Source of the DNA: Treponema sp.
Lineage (GTDB): Bacteria > Spirochaetota > Spirochaetia > Treponematales > Breznakiellaceae
Length of the DNA: 5,323 nucleotides
Reading direction: 5' to 3'
NCBI GenBank assembly: GCA_031275035.1
Contig: JAISPH010000158.1
Coordinates: 1 to 5,323 of the forward strand
The translations under genes were made by a program, and so were the position numbers. Under the pieces are notes generated by a model. It made no database searches. It was not told the origin of the DNA and saw only the letters and a list, made by a program, of their open reading frames with translations. Below are positions 1-5,323 of this stretch, piece after piece (positions within the stretch are counted from its first letter, which is position 1; every line of letters begins with the position of its first letter).

Positions 1-566
1 ACCCCGTCGGCCCGGACCAGGGTAGAGAAGGAACCGGTTTGCACCCAGAAATCGTTGCGTACTTCGGCCTTGGGCCTGGCGGGAACCGCCGCCGGAGCGG
101 TGGTCCTGGGAACGGGGCCGGCCGGCGGGGCGGGAGCCGGCCGGGCAGGCGCCGCCGCGGGCTTAGGCCGGGCGGGAGGAGCGTCGGGAACCGCGGCTGC
201 GGCGGGCTTGGGAACGGCGATAACCACCCTGTCCTTTTCTTCACCGCCGGTTTGCTGTACTATCTGATCAGGGTTATCCCCTAAAAAGTAAAAGACATTT
301 TCCTGATTTGCCGTAAAAGAAGCGGGAGGGGTTTCGAGGCCCTGGATTTCGCCGGAATTCCGGGTCATGTCCGCGGTATCCTCCGGGGCGGGCTGGACAG
401 GGCCGGGCTGGGTATTTGAAAAGGAGACTCCCGGCGGAATGGGCCGTTCTATGGCCGCCGCGGCGGTTCCGCTTTTGGGCGACAATACCAGTATGGCGGC
501 GCCCATGACAATCACTAAAAATACCCCTACGGAAACTGCAACCAGCAGTAGTTTTTTCTTTTCCAT
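1..566 (-). CDS. SPOR-domain membrane protein, 3' end cut off by the window edge
   Basis: The visible part is 188 residues, starting at the ATG at 566-564. Residues 1-5 are a short basic N-terminus (MEKKK). Residues 6-29 form one hydrophobic segment, which suggests a single-pass inner-membrane protein with its bulk in the periplasm. A low-complexity region follows, strongly Pro/Ala-rich from about 119 to 166. At residues 172-188 the sequence DFWVQTGSFSTLVRADG matches the start of a SPOR domain (typical Y/F-W-V-Q-x-G-x-F). The rest of that domain lies beyond position 1. SPOR domains are known to bind glycan strands stripped of stem peptides at the division septum, so a role in cell division or septal peptidoglycan is inferred. 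The start is supported by AAGGGGA seven bases upstream and by the one-base overlap with the coaE stop (TAATG), which suggests translational coupling. The architecture resembles FtsN/DedD-like proteins, but orthology to FtsN cannot be claimed. The SPOR call is fairly secure despite truncation. Confidence 0.85.
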   Translation of the reverse strand, partial: MEKKKLLLVAVSVGVFLVIVMGAAILVLSPKSGTAAAAIERPIPPGVSFSNTQPGPVQPAPEDTADMTRNSGEIQGLETPPASFTANQENVFYFLGDNPDQIVQQTGGEEKDRVVIAVPKPAAAAVPDAPPARPKPAAAPARPAPAPPAGPVPRTTAPAAVPARPKAEVRNDFWVQTGSFSTLVRADG

Positions 567-1183
567 TACAGCGTCCCCTTCCGGGAAAGAATTGCGTCCA
601 GCCGGCTTTCAAGCTTCCTCCGGTACAGGGAGGAACAAAAACCGCAGTATCCCGGATTATCTACGGTATAAATATCGGCTTTTCGTGTTAAATATTGAGA
701 GATGAATTCGCTCTGGCTTTTGAAACGCCGGATCAGCCGGTCCAGGGACAGACGGTCCCGCCGCTGGGCCCGGAGAAGCCTTGTCAGAAAAGGGGCGCGG
801 ACCAGGATGATAAAGTCCAGCCGCTTAAAGACGCTGGACCGGTGGAGCAGCGCAGCATTAATAACGCAGGGTCCGTTTTGGCGGGCTGTCCAGGCTTCGG
901 TAAGGCGGTTCGCCGCCGGATGAACAATATCCTCCAGGGCGCTCAGTTCCTCCGGCTTTCCAAAGACCCTGTTCCCCAGCAGCCGGCGGTCTACGGCGCC
1001 CTCCGCATCGAGAATGTCCGGGCCGAACCGGGCCGTAACCGCCGCTTTTTCCGTCTCCAGGACCTCATGCCCCAGCTTGTCCACATCCAGCACCGGGAAA
1101 CCCCGTTCTTCCAGGAGCCGGGCTACATAATTCTTCCCGGCGCAGTAGGTCCCCGTAAGGCCGATAAGGACTTTACTGTTCAT
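566..1183 (-). CDS. coaE: Dephospho-CoA kinase
   Basis: This cytoplasmic P-loop kinase transfers phosphate from ATP to the ribose 3'-OH of dephospho-CoA, the last step of coenzyme A synthesis. The product is 205 residues, normal for the family. Visible signatures are the P-loop GLTGTYCAGKN (8-18), the substrate-binding DVDKLGHEVL (33-42) matching the usual DAD-x-I-x-H region, LEDIVHP (83-89), a degenerate ALLHRS (111-116) where PLLFE is typical, the strand and turn IILVRAP (125-131), the arginine-rich lid RAQRRDRLS (138-146) and ADIYTVDN (169-176) near the C-terminus. The P-loop ends GKN instead of GKS/GKT and contains Cys14, which is unusual. The start is firm: an in-frame TGA lies at 1195-1193 and no other start codon intervenes. 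The gene overlaps the upstream TPR gene by 11 bases and touches the SPOR gene, so it is probably co-transcribed. The family assignment is secure; activity despite the altered loop is inferred from overall conservation. Confidence 0.93.
   Translation of the reverse strand: MNSKVLIGLTGTYCAGKNYVARLLEERGFPVLDVDKLGHEVLETEKAAVTARFGPDILDAEGAVDRRLLGNRVFGKPEELSALEDIVHPAANRLTEAWTARQNGPCVINAALLHRSSVFKRLDFIILVRAPFLTRLLRAQRRDRLSLDRLIRRFKSQSEFISQYLTRKADIYTVDNPGYCGFCSSLYRRKLESRLDAILSRKGTL
574..580 (-). promoter_or_regulatory. Ribosome binding site of the SPOR gene
   Basis: AAGGGGA on the minus strand lies inside the end of coaE, seven bases before the ATG at 566. It is a moderate Shine-Dalgarno match. It supports this start and allows re-initiation by ribosomes finishing coaE. 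Confidence 0.55.
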
Positions 1184-2216
1184 CCTTCCTGTTCAGCCAG
1201 TCGAAAAAATCTTGAACCTTTTCCCGGCGCTGTTCCAGCCATTTTTCGGCCTCTTCGTCGCCGGATATGCTGATATAACGGCAGAAGATCTCCAAATAAT
1301 CCGGCTTCCCGGCAAGCTGGATAAAGAAAGGAATGTAAAAATCCCGCCAAAGCCCCTCTGATTCGTCTCCGTCCTTCAAAGCGCCGGAGGCGGAAAGTTC
1401 CGCCAGGCTGGTAAAAACATAGGAGGTTTTCTGCAGAAAAAGTTCTCCCCCGTTTTTTTTGTCATACTCACCGGCGGAATCCATGGCTCCGGCCAGAGAA
1501 ACCATCAGATCCAGGGCGGCAAAACTGCCCGGCTTTAGGCCGATGATCATCTCACCGCCGGAGGTATCCGCCGCAAGGAGCCGCTGAATCATCCCATAGG
1601 CATCTTCGGATCGCCGGGAATAAGGTTCCAGCAGGAGAAAATGGTAGAGACAGAGGAGGCTCTGGGCTTTCCGGTTTTGATCGAAGAGTATTTTCCCCAA
1701 AAGATAATTGCCGCCGGCATGAAAGGGATTGTCAAACACCCCCCGGATAAGCGTATCCCTGGCCTCATCGTACCGTTCCAGCTTATAGTAGGTGATTCCC
1801 AAATTGTAGAAGAGGAGAGATTCGGCCCCGAAACGGCGGATGGCTTCGGTAAAAACCGCTATGGCCTCTTCGGGCCGGCCCAGGTTATCCAGGGCGGAAC
1901 CTTTTGCATCGTAAAGGGCGGGCAGATACTGTTCGTCCCCCTGGGCGGCCTTAATGCCCGCCTCGGCGCTGGCCAGGGATTCCTCGTATTTTTTATCGTA
2001 GGCATAGGAAAAGGCCATCTCATAGTATATCAAGGGAGAATCCGGCTCCAGTTCCAGAGCCTGCTTGTAGTAGTCCACCGCGGCGGCATAGTCCCCCTGA
2101 TCGTGGGCATAGACTCCCCGCTGGATTAGGGCATCCGCCGGATTTTGTTCCGCATCCTGGGCATGGAGCAGCGGCAGAACCGAAAGCAGAACCATGCCAA
2201 ACCATGTTTTTTTCAT
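1173..2216 (-). CDS. Exported TPR-repeat protein of unknown function
   Basis: The product is 347 residues. The N-terminus has a Sec-type signal peptide: basic MKK, a hydrophobic core to about residue 17, and a plausible cleavage site after LHA (17-19). No cysteine sits at the cleavage site, so it is not a typical lipoprotein; a periplasmic or outer-membrane-associated location is inferred. About five tetratricopeptide repeats follow, near 27-60, 61-94, 97-130, 134-167 and 168-201. They show the usual pattern, for example GDYAAAVDYYKQALELEP (41-58) and LGRPEEAIAVFTEAIRRFG (112-130). TPR repeats are protein-protein interaction scaffolds, so it probably acts as an adaptor; the partner is unknown. 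Residues 215-347 are not recognisable TPRs and match no family I know; the end is highly charged. The start is supported by GAGGAG five bases upstream. It lies 44 bases after polA with no terminator and overlaps coaE by 11 bases. The TPR call is strong; a specific function cannot be given. Confidence 0.9.
   Translation of the reverse strand: MKKTWFGMVLLSVLPLLHAQDAEQNPADALIQRGVYAHDQGDYAAAVDYYKQALELEPDSPLIYYEMAFSYAYDKKYEESLASAEAGIKAAQGDEQYLPALYDAKGSALDNLGRPEEAIAVFTEAIRRFGAESLLFYNLGITYYKLERYDEARDTLIRGVFDNPFHAGGNYLLGKILFDQNRKAQSLLCLYHFLLLEPYSRRSEDAYGMIQRLLAADTSGGEMIIGLKPGSFAALDLMVSLAGAMDSAGEYDKKNGGELFLQKTSYVFTSLAELSASGALKDGDESEGLWRDFYIPFFIQLAGKPDYLEIFCRYISISGDEEAEKWLEQRREKVQDFFDWLNRKDEQ
1184..1190 (-). 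promoter_or_regulatory. Ribosome binding site of coaE
   Basis: AGGAAGG directly abuts the coaE ATG, inside the last codons of the TPR gene. AGGA is only three bases from the start codon, closer than usual, so initiation may depend on ribosomes arriving from the overlapping upstream gene. Confidence 0.5.
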
Positions 2217-2221
2217 TTTAA

Positions 2222-2227
2222 CTCCTC
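2222..2227 (-). promoter_or_regulatory. Ribosome binding site of the TPR gene
   Basis: GAGGAG lies five bases before the ATG at 2216 and is the best Shine-Dalgarno match in the window. The rest of the 44-base gap to polA (2217-2260) is purine- and A-rich on the coding strand and shows no hairpin or T-tract, so transcription from polA probably reads through. Confidence 0.75.
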
Positions 2228-2260
2228 GTTCTCTTTTGTTATTTTTATGTTTTCTCTTCC

Positions 2261-5107
2261 TTAATGAAAATCGCCCCAGCGTTTGCCCGTTTCCACGCTT
2301 ACCCGCAGGGGTATTCTGAGGCTGACGGCGTTTTCCATCACCTCCCTGACCAGCCTGGCGGCGGCCTCCGCATGGGCCCGGGGGGTCTCCAGGATAAGTT
2401 CATCGTGGACTTGAAGAAGCATCCTCGCCGGGCTTCCGGTCAGGGCCTTGTCCAGTTTCAGCATAGCTATCTTGACAATATCCGCCGCGGAGCCCTGGAT
2501 GGGGGTATTTACCGCCACCCGTTCCGCCGCGGCCTTTTCGGTCCTGTTCCGGGAGTTGATCGCCGGAATGTAACGCCGCCGGCCCAGAATAGTGGAAACG
2601 TACCCCGTTTCTTCGGTACTGCGGATCAGCTCGTCAATAAAAAGCCGGACCCCGGCGTAGGTCTTAAAGTAGGCCTCGATGAAGGAGGCCGCATCGGTAC
2701 GGCTGATCCCCAGTTCGTTGGCAAGACGGAAGGCGCTCATGCCGTACATAACCCCAAAGTTGATGGTTTTGGCGATGCGCCGCTGATCCTGCCGTATCTC
2801 CCGTTCATCAATGCCGAAGATGAGGGCGGCGGTTCTGCTGTGGACATCCTTTCCCTCCTCAAAAGCGGCGATAAGGTTTTTATCCTGAGACAGATGGGCC
2901 AGAACCACCAGTTCTATCTGGCTGTAATCCGCCGAGATAAGCACATTCCCCGTTTCCGCAATAAAGGCCTCCCGAATCCGGCGGCCCTCCTCATCCCTGA
3001 TGGGAATATTCTGCAGATTCGGTTCCCGGCTGGAAAGCCGCCCCGTGGCGGTGCCGGTCTGAATAAAGTTGGTGTGAACCCGGTCCCCGGAATCGGTTTC
3101 CTCCGCCAGGGCGTCCACATAGGTGGATTTGAGCTTTGCCAGGGTCCGGTGGCGGAGAATGAGGGCGGGGACTTCGTCCTCCCGGGCCAGCTCCTCCAGT
3201 ACGTCCACATCGGTGGAATAGCCGGTTTTGGTCTTCTTTCCGGGTCTGAGCTTCCGTTCGGTAAAGAGCACCTCCTGGAGCTGTTTGGTAGAGGCCATAT
3301 TGAACTCGTGGCCCACCGCCCGGTAAGTTTCGTCCTGAATCCGGTTCATCTCGGCAAAGAGCTCCTTCCCGTAATCCTTGAGGGCTTTCTTTGCAATTTT
3401 GATTCCCGCCCCCTCCATTTCCGCCAGAACCGGAAGAAGGGGCATCTCCAGTTCCATAAAAAGCTTGAGGGAGTCCGCCTTGAGAAGCCGGGGCTCCAGG
3501 TAGAGCCGCATCCTGAGAGTAAGGTCCGCATCCTCCGCAGAGTAGCGGACGGCGGTTTCCAGGGGAACCTGATCGAAGGACCCGCCCTTGGGTACAATGG
3601 ATTTGTAGCTTATAGGGGTATAGTTAAAGCAGGAGGCGGCCAGGGAGTCCAGGGAATAATTGTTCCGTTCCGGGTTGTCTATCCAGGAGGCGACCATGGT
3701 ATCCCAAATACGGCAGCTCCACCGGGGCAGTCCCCAGCCCCGGGAAACTTCATAATCGTACTTGGCGTTATGGGCGATGACGGCGATCGTCGGATCGGCC
3801 AGAAGGGGGGCCAGCATCTTCTTAACCGTATCCGGCGCCAGAAAGGGGCCGTCATGATCCGGCCCGTGGGGGGTTACCGGAACATAACAGGCTTCTTTGG
3901 GCTTTAATGCCAGGGATATGCCGGCGGGCCGCGCGTTCCACGCATCCAGGGAATCGGTCTCAAAATCCAGGGCCAGGAAACCCTGCCGCCTTGCCTCTTC
4001 CAGGAGGGCGGCCAGTCCGGCTTCCTCCAGTATCGGCCTGTAACGGCCTTCCCCCAGCAGGGCCGGGTCCGGCGGTTCCGGCGCGGCGGGGGCGGAGTCT
4101 CCGGCATAAGCCGTATTGGCACCGGACCCGGAACCGGCTTTGACCTTGGCGTCCAGGGCCCGGGCGCTCTGGTGTACGCCTTCCCGGAGCAGTATCGCCG
4201 CCCCGGCGGCACGGTTCAGGTTTTCCACCGAAAGCTCATCGATGCCGGCAATGTCCAGGGGGGCCTCGTAATTCAGGGCGATCAGGGACTTTGCGAGGTA
4301 GGCGCTTTCCTTCCCTTCGGCAAGCTTCTTCCCCACCGCCCCCTCGATACCGGCGATATTTTTGAATATTTCGTCAAGGGAACCGTACCGGGCCATCAGC
4401 TTAACCGCCGTCTTTTCGCCCACCCCCTTAACGCCGGGAACATTGTCGGAACTATCCCCGGTAAGGGAGAGGAGATCCAGAATCTTCTCCGGCCCGACCC
4501 CCCATTCGGCTTTAACCTCCGCGGGGCCGATAAGCTCGTAGGGGATACCCCCCCGGACCGTCCTGGATTCCCCGGACTCTTCGCCTTTGGAAGACTTGAG
4601 GGGCCGCAGGGCATAGGTCCCCTCTCCTACCAATTGAAGCAGATCCTTGTCCGAAGAGAGAATGTAACAGTCCCGCCCCTCGGCCCGGCACTTCCGCGCC
4701 AGGGTGGCGATGATGTCGTCCGCTTCGTAACCTCCGGCCCGGAGCGCCGGAACCCCCAGGGCCCGGAGCGTCTCTTCAACCAGGGGAACCTGGGCATGAA
4801 GATCCTCCGGGGCTTTCTGCCGGGTAGCCTTGTATTCGGGATACTGCCTATGCCGGAAGGTGGGCGTAGGGGAGTCGAAGACCGCCGCAAGCAGCCGGGG
4901 CCGCTGGGGTTCCTCCAGGATCACGCCCTCCGTTCCCGCCCCGGGGGCGCCCTCGTCAAGAAGACTTACCAGGGTCCGGGAAAAGCCGAAGAGGGCGGAC
5001 ACATTCTGCCCCTGGGCATTGCGAAGGGGCCTTGCCAGAAAGGCAAAGTAGGAACGGTAAATAAGACCATAAGCGTCGATCAGATAGAGGGCGGGAAGTT
5101 CGGACAT
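2261..5107 (-). CDS. polA: DNA polymerase I with 5'-nuclease and proofreading domains
   Basis: Cytoplasmic repair and Okazaki-fragment-processing polymerase, 948 residues (E. coli PolA has 928). The 5'-nuclease domain (about 1-320) shows DAYGLIYRSY (11-20), FDSPTPTFR (77-85), GYEADDIIATLA (126-137), SSDKDLL (151-157) and LTGDSSDNVPGVKGVGEKTA (215-234). A Gly/Ser/Ala/Pro-rich linker (about 322-350) leads to the 3'-5' exonuclease, whose motifs look intact: Asp381/Glu383 (DFET), Asn447/Asp451 (HNAKYD) and Tyr522/Asp526 (YSAED). The polymerase domain has motif A DYSQIEL (Asp727, Glu732), motif B RRIAKTINFGVMYG (Arg776, Lys780, Phe784, Tyr788) and motif C QVHDE (Asp902, Glu903), so all three activities are expected. 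Phe784 matches E. coli Phe762. Relative to E. coli, the nuclease domain has extra residues near 52-70 and 170-192 and lacks the usual aromatic-rich end. The start is the only candidate after an in-frame TAA at 5134-5132, yet no Shine-Dalgarno precedes it. It is the first gene of the visible operon. Confidence 0.98.
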   Translation of the reverse strand: MSELPALYLIDAYGLIYRSYFAFLARPLRNAQGQNVSALFGFSRTLVSLLDEGAPGAGTEGVILEEPQRPRLLAAVFDSPTPTFRHRQYPEYKATRQKAPEDLHAQVPLVEETLRALGVPALRAGGYEADDIIATLARKCRAEGRDCYILSSDKDLLQLVGEGTYALRPLKSSKGEESGESRTVRGGIPYELIGPAEVKAEWGVGPEKILDLLSLTGDSSDNVPGVKGVGEKTAVKLMARYGSLDEIFKNIAGIEGAVGKKLAEGKESAYLAKSLIALNYEAPLDIAGIDELSVENLNRAAGAAILLREGVHQSARALDAKVKAGSGSGANTAYAGDSAPAAPEPPDPALLGEGRYRPILEEAGLAALLEEARRQGFLALDFETDSLDAWNARPAGISLALKPKEACYVPVTPHGPDHDGPFLAPDTVKKMLAPLLADPTIAVIAHNAKYDYEVSRGWGLPRWSCRIWDTMVASWIDNPERNNYSLDSLAASCFNYTPISYKSIVPKGGSFDQVPLETAVRYSAEDADLTLRMRLYLEPRLLKADSLKLFMELEMPLLPVLAEMEGAGIKIAKKALKDYGKELFAEMNRIQDETYRAVGHEFNMASTKQLQEVLFTERKLRPGKKTKTGYSTDVDVLEELAREDEVPALILRHRTLAKLKSTYVDALAEETDSGDRVHTNFIQTGTATGRLSSREPNLQNIPIRDEEGRRIREAFIAETGNVLISADYSQIELVVLAHLSQDKNLIAAFEEGKDVHSRTAALIFGIDEREIRQDQRRIAKTINFGVMYGMSAFRLANELGISRTDAASFIEAYFKTYAGVRLFIDELIRSTEETGYVSTILGRRRYIPAINSRNRTEKAAAERVAVNTPIQGSAADIVKIAMLKLDKALTGSPARMLLQVHDELILETPRAHAEAAARLVREVMENAVSLRIPLRVSVETGKRWGDFH

Positions 5108-5113
5108 GATTTT

Positions 5114-5119
5114 AGTATA
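5114..5119 (-). promoter_or_regulatory. Candidate -10 box immediately upstream of polA
   Basis: TATACT on the minus strand differs from the sigma-70 consensus TATAAT at one position. Only six bases (AAAATC) separate it from the polA ATG. With normal spacing, transcription would start on or next to the A of the ATG, giving a leaderless mRNA. This fits the absence of a Shine-Dalgarno. The -35 region at 17-base spacing (TGGCTT, 5142-5137) is a poor match and there is no extended -10 TG, so the promoter remains a proposal. Confidence 0.4.
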
Positions 5120-5146
5120 ACCGGGACAGGCTTAAAAAGCCACAGG

Positions 5147-5165
5147 GCGGCGGCAAGGACGCCGC
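5147..5165. other. Short GC-rich hairpin upstream of polA
   Basis: GCGGCG (5147-5152) and CGCCGC (5160-5165) are perfect inverted arms around a seven-base loop. On the minus strand the stem is followed, after CCTGTGGC, by TTTTT (5138-5134). The T-run is offset from the stem, so it is a weak terminator candidate for an upstream minus-strand transcript, or a chance GC-rich inverted repeat. Confidence 0.25.
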
Positions 5166-5201
5166 TGTTTCCAAGCTGTCCGCCTCCCGCCCGGAAATAA
5201 A

Positions 5202-5213
5202 GCGAATACGTGT
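5202..5213 (+). repeat. Plus-oriented relative of the short upstream motif
   Basis: GCGAATACGTGT contains CGAATACGT, which matches the minus-strand motif CGAA-N-TACGT seen at 5275-5284 and 5312-5321, but is one base shorter and in the opposite orientation. It may be a degenerate copy or a chance match. Confidence 0.3.
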
Positions 5214-5232
5214 TACATCCACCTCCCCGACG

Positions 5233-5253
5233 TATATACGCATTGCGTATATA
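5233..5253. repeat. Perfect inverted repeat, 10-base arms
   Basis: TATATACGCA (5233-5242) and TGCGTATATA (5244-5253) are exact reverse complements around a single T at 5243. A loop of one base suits a dimeric protein-binding site better than an RNA hairpin. The flanking GACGTA (5229-5234) links it to the direct repeats further right. A role as operator is inferred from symmetry only. Confidence 0.65.
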
Positions 5254-5264
5254 TCACCACCTGC

Positions 5265-5274
5265 CTATATATAG
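5265..5274. repeat. 10-base AT-rich palindrome
   Basis: CTATATATAG is its own reverse complement and runs into the next inverted repeat, sharing TAG at 5272-5274. It also contains TATATA in both directions and could serve as a -10-like element on either strand; no matching -35 is evident. Confidence 0.45.
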
Positions 5275-5288
5275 ACGTAATTCGTCTA
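5272..5288. repeat. Inverted repeat and first copy of the TAGACGTA direct repeat
   Basis: TAGACG (5272-5277) and CGTCTA (5283-5288) are exact inverted arms around TAATT. The first 14 bases (5272-5285) match 5309-5322 at 13 of 14 positions, so the element is both internally symmetric and repeated. Confidence 0.6.
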
Positions 5289-5308
5289 ATCGGCCCCTTT
5301 TCCGCAAA

Positions 5309-5322
5309 TAGACGTACTTCGT
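5309..5322. repeat. Second copy of the TAGACGTA direct repeat at the window edge
   Basis: TAGACGTACTTCGT differs from the copy at 5272-5285 only by C for A at 5317, and lies 37 bases from it. The inverted right arm breaks off at the window end: the base after TTCGT is A rather than C. The series may continue to the right. Confidence 0.55.
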
Positions 5323-5323
5323 A

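Noticed and set aside
274..612. Minus-strand open frame overlapping the coaE-SPOR junction
   Set aside because: It is in a different frame from both genes. The neighbouring frame starting at 566 gives a transmembrane segment and a SPOR domain, while this one gives an Arg/Gly/Pro-rich product without motifs.
1641..2129. Plus-strand open frame opposite the TPR gene
   Set aside because: It is the mirror of TPR codons and carries no independent domain or start signal.
2217..2260. Possible terminator or separate promoter between polA and the TPR gene
   Set aside because: The spacer is purine- and A-rich on the coding strand, with no inverted repeat or T-tract and no paired -35/-10 elements. It looks like a plain translation-initiation spacer.
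2264..3907. Long plus-strand open frame (547 codons) opposite polA
   Set aside because: It lies wholly antisense to the well-supported polymerase domain. Its translation is Gly/Pro-rich with no recognisable motif, as expected for an antisense frame of a GC-rich gene with few stops.
4172..5200. Plus-strand open frame (342 codons) opposite the 5' part of polA and its upstream region
   Set aside because: It is antisense to the nuclease domain, shows no family signature and has no ribosome binding site that I could identify. It runs past the polA start only because few stops occur by chance.
5229..5323. Right-edge repeats as a CRISPR array or integron attC site
   Set aside because: The repeat units are only about 14 bases, too short and variable for CRISPR repeats. 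The GTTRRRY/RYYYAAC ends of attC sites are not seen.

Overview
The window holds a compact, GC-rich housekeeping operon read entirely on the minus strand, from right to left. The order is polA (DNA polymerase I), an exported TPR protein, coaE (dephospho-CoA kinase), and a membrane-anchored SPOR-domain protein that runs off the left edge. The best guess for the organism is a spirochaete of the Treponema group, perhaps a termite-gut type relative. That rests on the CoaE P-loop (GTYCAGKN instead of a loop ending in GKS/GKT), the divergent PolA 5'-nuclease domain, and the combination of an exported TPR protein with a SPOR protein. It is recognition by eye and needs a database search.

Layout. Positions 5108-5323 are non-coding. 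They carry a -10-like hexamer directly before polA, a possible GC hairpin, and a cluster of short palindromes and near-identical direct repeats that reaches the right edge. polA fills 2261-5107 and appears complete, with 5'-nuclease, proofreading and polymerase domains. A 44-base purine-rich spacer without a terminator leads to the TPR gene (1173-2216), which has the clearest Shine-Dalgarno site in the window. coaE (566-1183) overlaps the TPR gene by 11 bases. The SPOR gene (1-566, partial) shares one base with the coaE stop codon (TAATG). No gene is visible on the plus strand; the long plus-strand open frames are antisense shadows of GC-rich genes.

How the genes fit together. The spacing and overlaps point to one transcript with translational coupling at the last two junctions. 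PolA serves replication and repair, and CoaE makes the last step of coenzyme A synthesis. The TPR and SPOR proteins should act at or beyond the inner membrane, the SPOR protein probably at septal peptidoglycan. polA-coaE proximity is also known in Firmicutes (polA-mutM-ytaF-coaE in Bacillus); here a TPR gene sits between them.

I see no convincing new system in the coding part. The points most worth a second look are the repeat/palindrome cluster upstream of polA, the possibly leaderless polA start, and the unusual CoaE nucleotide-binding loop.
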